64,000 nucleotides of DNA. Origin: Streptomyces sp. Je 1-332 (GTDB lineage: Bacteria; Actinomycetota; Actinomycetes; Streptomycetales; Streptomycetaceae). The stretch covers positions 1,116,001-1,180,000 of the forward strand of contig NZ_CP160402.1 of NCBI RefSeq assembly GCF_040730185.1, given 5' to 3'. Numbering within the stretch: the first letter of the stretch is position 1; each line of letters begins with the position of its first letter. Positions 62,332-64,000 of the stretch are shown here, piece by piece. The position numbers and the translations under genes are program-made. The notes beneath the pieces are model-generated. The model did not search any database. It was not told the DNA's origin and saw only the letters and a program-made list of their open reading frames with translations.

Positions 62332-63216
62332 TCACTGGGACGACGACCGAGCGTAGTCAGGCCGCTTCGCCGCTCGCAAGGCGTCCACCACGATCTTCTC
62401 CGCTCGCGCCACGGTGACGGTGGCCTGCTCCTTCTCCAGAGTCTGCACCACTCCACCTGGGATGTTCAGCGCCGGCTCGAGGTCCTGCGGCTTGCCGATG
62501 ACCTTGAACCGGTAGGGCTTGCCGACCGCGCGGCCGTCCACCCGGACACCACCACTGTCCGTATCCGACAGATAGGTGCTGGCCACCACGCGTACGTCAT
62601 TGATCTGGATCGCCTCGGCCCCCGCGGCACGCAACTCCTGAATGGCGTCGAGCAGCATGTCCGCCTCGACCGACCCCTTCTTGTCATCGATGGTCAGCGT
62701 GATTCCAGGACCCTGCGCCGCCACGGTGCCCGCGAGAATGCCGAGTTGACGCTCCTTCTCGACAGTCTGCTTGCGAGCCTCCTCGGCCTGATCCGAGCTG
62801 TTCTCCAACCCGGTGCGCTGGTCCTCGAGACGCTGCTTCTCACCTTCCAGACGCTGTGTACGGTCATCCAGTTCATCGAGGATGCGTACGAGATCTTCCT
62901 GACGTGCGCCGCGGAGCGCGCTGCTGTCGTTGTTGGAGCGCACCTGGATGGCGAGACCGAGCCCCAGCACGAACAGCAGCAGGGCCACGATGAGTTGCGG
63001 ACGCGTGACGCGAGGCGGCCACAGCCCCTCTCTGAGCCGCTGACGGCCGGTGAGCGACGCCTGCTCATCCCGCTGCTCGTCCTGCCGCTCGGTCTGCTCG
63101 GGCGCCGCGGTCTCCCCCGGCTCCTCGGGTGCCGTGGGCACGCTCCGGACCTCCGCGGGCAGCTCCCCGCCCCGGTTCCCGCCGCCGCGCGTCTCTTCCG
63201 TACCCATCCGCGTCAC
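62332..63216 (-). CDS. DUF881 membrane protein (Rv1825-like)
   Basis: A 294-residue protein: ~75-residue acidic cytoplasmic start, one helix (QLIVALLLFVLGLGLAIQV, ~93-111), coiled coil (ILDELDDRTQRLEGEKQRLE), then the DUF881 domain (AQGPGITLTIDDKKGS, GAEAIQINDVRVVASTYL). Exported domain of unknown function, probably in cell-wall or division complexes. GTG 63216 overlaps the stop of the small basic gene (GTGA), so the two are coupled. Second DUF881 of the group. Confidence 0.88.
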   Translation of the reverse strand: MTRMGTEETRGGGNRGGELPAEVRSVPTAPEEPGETAAPEQTERQDEQRDEQASLTGRQRLREGLWPPRVTRPQLIVALLLFVLGLGLAIQVRSNNDSSALRGARQEDLVRILDELDDRTQRLEGEKQRLEDQRTGLENSSDQAEEARKQTVEKERQLGILAGTVAAQGPGITLTIDDKKGSVEADMLLDAIQELRAAGAEAIQINDVRVVASTYLSDTDSGGVRVDGRAVGKPYRFKVIGKPQDLEPALNIPGGVVQTLEKEQATVTVARAEKIVVDALRAAKRPDYARSSSQ

Positions 63217-63545
63217 GCCCTGAAGATGTGTCGGCGGATGGCGGCGGCGTTCGAGAAGATCCGGATGCCGAGGACCACCACCACACCGGTGGAGAGCTGG
63301 GCGCCCACGCCCAACTTGTCGCCCAGGAACACGATCAGGGCGGCCACGACGACGTTCGAGAGGAACGACACCACGAAGACCTTGTCGTCGAAGATGCCGT
63401 CGAGCATCGCGCGCAGGCCTCCGAACACCGCGTCGAGCGCCGCCACGACGGCGATCGGAAGGTACGGCTCGACCACCGCCGGAACCTCGGGCCGGACCAA
63501 CAATCCGGCCACGACTCCCACGACGAGGCCCAGTACGGCGATCAC
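63213..63545 (-). CDS. sbp: Small basic family membrane protein (DUF1290)
   Basis: A 110-residue, three-helix membrane protein of the DUF1290 small basic family (MIAVLGLVVGVVAGLLVRP, YLPIAVVAALDAVFGGLRA, VVVLGIRIFSNAAAIRRH). Lies between the two DUF881 genes as Rv1824 does between Rv1823 and Rv1825. Overlaps both neighbours by four bases. Role unknown, presumed envelope. Confidence 0.92.
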   Translation of the reverse strand: MIAVLGLVVGVVAGLLVRPEVPAVVEPYLPIAVVAALDAVFGGLRAMLDGIFDDKVFVVSFLSNVVVAALIVFLGDKLGVGAQLSTGVVVVLGIRIFSNAAAIRRHIFRA

Positions 63546-64000
63546 GATGTGCCCTTTCCTGCCTTCGGCTCTGCTGTACGTACGGTCACACTCGGTGCTG
63601 CCGGCAGTCGGACATCATCCTGGACGGAAATGCTGGTCCTGACGCCGAAGTTCTCCTGCAGAGCATGCAGATACTGACCGTCGCGACTGTTCTGGAATCT
63701 CGTGCTCAAGCGCTGTCCGTCCCCCACGGCAAGCACCGTATACGGCGGCACCAGCGGCTTGTTGTCGACCAGTATCGCGTCACCCGCGGCCCTGATCGCC
63801 GAGAGTGCCGTCAGTCGCTGGTCGTTGATGGCGATGGCCTCGGCGCCGGACTGCCACAGGCCGTTGACGACCCGTTGCATATCGCGGTCGCGCACCCGTC
63901 CGGTGTCGGAGAATCCCGCGCTCTCACGCGGCCCGCCCCCGCCCTGATCGGCTTGCTTGGCGTCGTCCACCACCAGCTTCACACCGGGCCCATGGGCCTT
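63542..64000 (-). CDS. DUF881 protein (Rv1823-like), 5' end beyond window
   Basis: C-terminal ~152 residues of a DUF881 protein; the start lies beyond 64000. Visible features: GVKLVVDDAKQ, GLWQSGAEAIAINDQRLTALS and the C-terminal LQENFGVRTSISVQDDVRLP. Its stop overlaps the ATG of the small basic gene by four bases. Together the three genes form a coupled operon. Confidence 0.88.
   Translation of the reverse strand, partial: KAHGPGVKLVVDDAKQADQGGGGPRESAGFSDTGRVRDRDMQRVVNGLWQSGAEAIAINDQRLTALSAIRAAGDAILVDNKPLVPPYTVLAVGDGQRLSTRFQNSRDGQYLHALQENFGVRTSISVQDDVRLPAAPSVTVRTAEPKAGKGTS

Overview
This window is chromosomal DNA of a Streptomyces or very close relative. The evidence is uniformly high GC with G/C-ending codons, many GTG starts, a chaplin, a divergent second elongation factor Tu (tuf3 type), a PASTA lipoprotein, DUF5999 and DUF6401 proteins, Lnt and a dense set of EamA and SDR genes. 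From memory, the order tuf3 ... lnt ... ung ... two SDR genes ... gcvP ... garA/MerR block resembles the SCO13xx region of S. coelicolor; that was not checked by search. There are no rRNA or tRNA genes and no intact transposase.

Layout. 1-2288: a tandem array of at least three paralogous membrane-anchored exported proteins, the first cut by the window edge. 2363-8986: core-type genes (MFS transporter, spermidine-synthase-like protein, tuf3 with a structured leader, AlkD-type DNA repair, a TVP38/VTT membrane protein, uppP). About 9000-22300: an accessory island with a broken carbamoyltransferase, orphan secreted and small proteins, a predicted conflict/defence operon, a PASTA lipoprotein and a short chaplin. 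22386-53885: ordinary chromosome with lnt, a Gfo/Idh/MocA oxidoreductase, ung, an oligopeptide-type solute-binding lipoprotein, two SDR enzymes, a HipA-like kinase with DUF3037, a Rieske lipoprotein, a cysteine-free isochorismatase-fold protein, LysR, PadR and MocR regulators beside likely targets, three EamA transporters, a PrmC-like methyltransferase, PhzF, a CPBP protease, a solute-binding/vWA fusion and a GCS2 ligase. 53987-64000: gcvP behind a tandem glycine riboswitch, then PRC-barrel protein, dinB, and a minus-strand block DUF881 - small basic protein - DUF881 - GarA-like FHA - MerR - DUF151 - MerR that mirrors the Mycobacterium tuberculosis Rv1823-Rv1832 neighbourhood.

The most interesting part is 12447-20205. 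Four overlapping or abutting minus-strand genes encode an alpha/beta hydrolase, a caspase-fold protease with a C-terminal VMAP-C domain, a MoxR AAA+ ATPase, and a SAV_2336-type protein with a degenerate vWA-like metal site. This is the vWA-MoxR-VMAP ternary layout predicted for NTP-dependent conflict systems, here with an extra lipase/esterase-like gene at the operon head. A convergent gene encodes a four-helix membrane protein whose second half resembles the TRADD-N-associated two-helix domain. The likely logic is a sensor plus chaperone-like ATPase gating a caspase and possibly a lipase, ending in cell suicide or dormancy; this is inference.

Regulatory DNA is unusually readable: a glycine riboswitch, clear hairpin terminators between convergent genes, operator-like palindromes next to PadR, MocR, LysR and fabG genes, a 13-codon leader peptide with a Pro-Pro-Pro run before one EamA transporter, and a short ORF plus GC hairpin ahead of tuf3.
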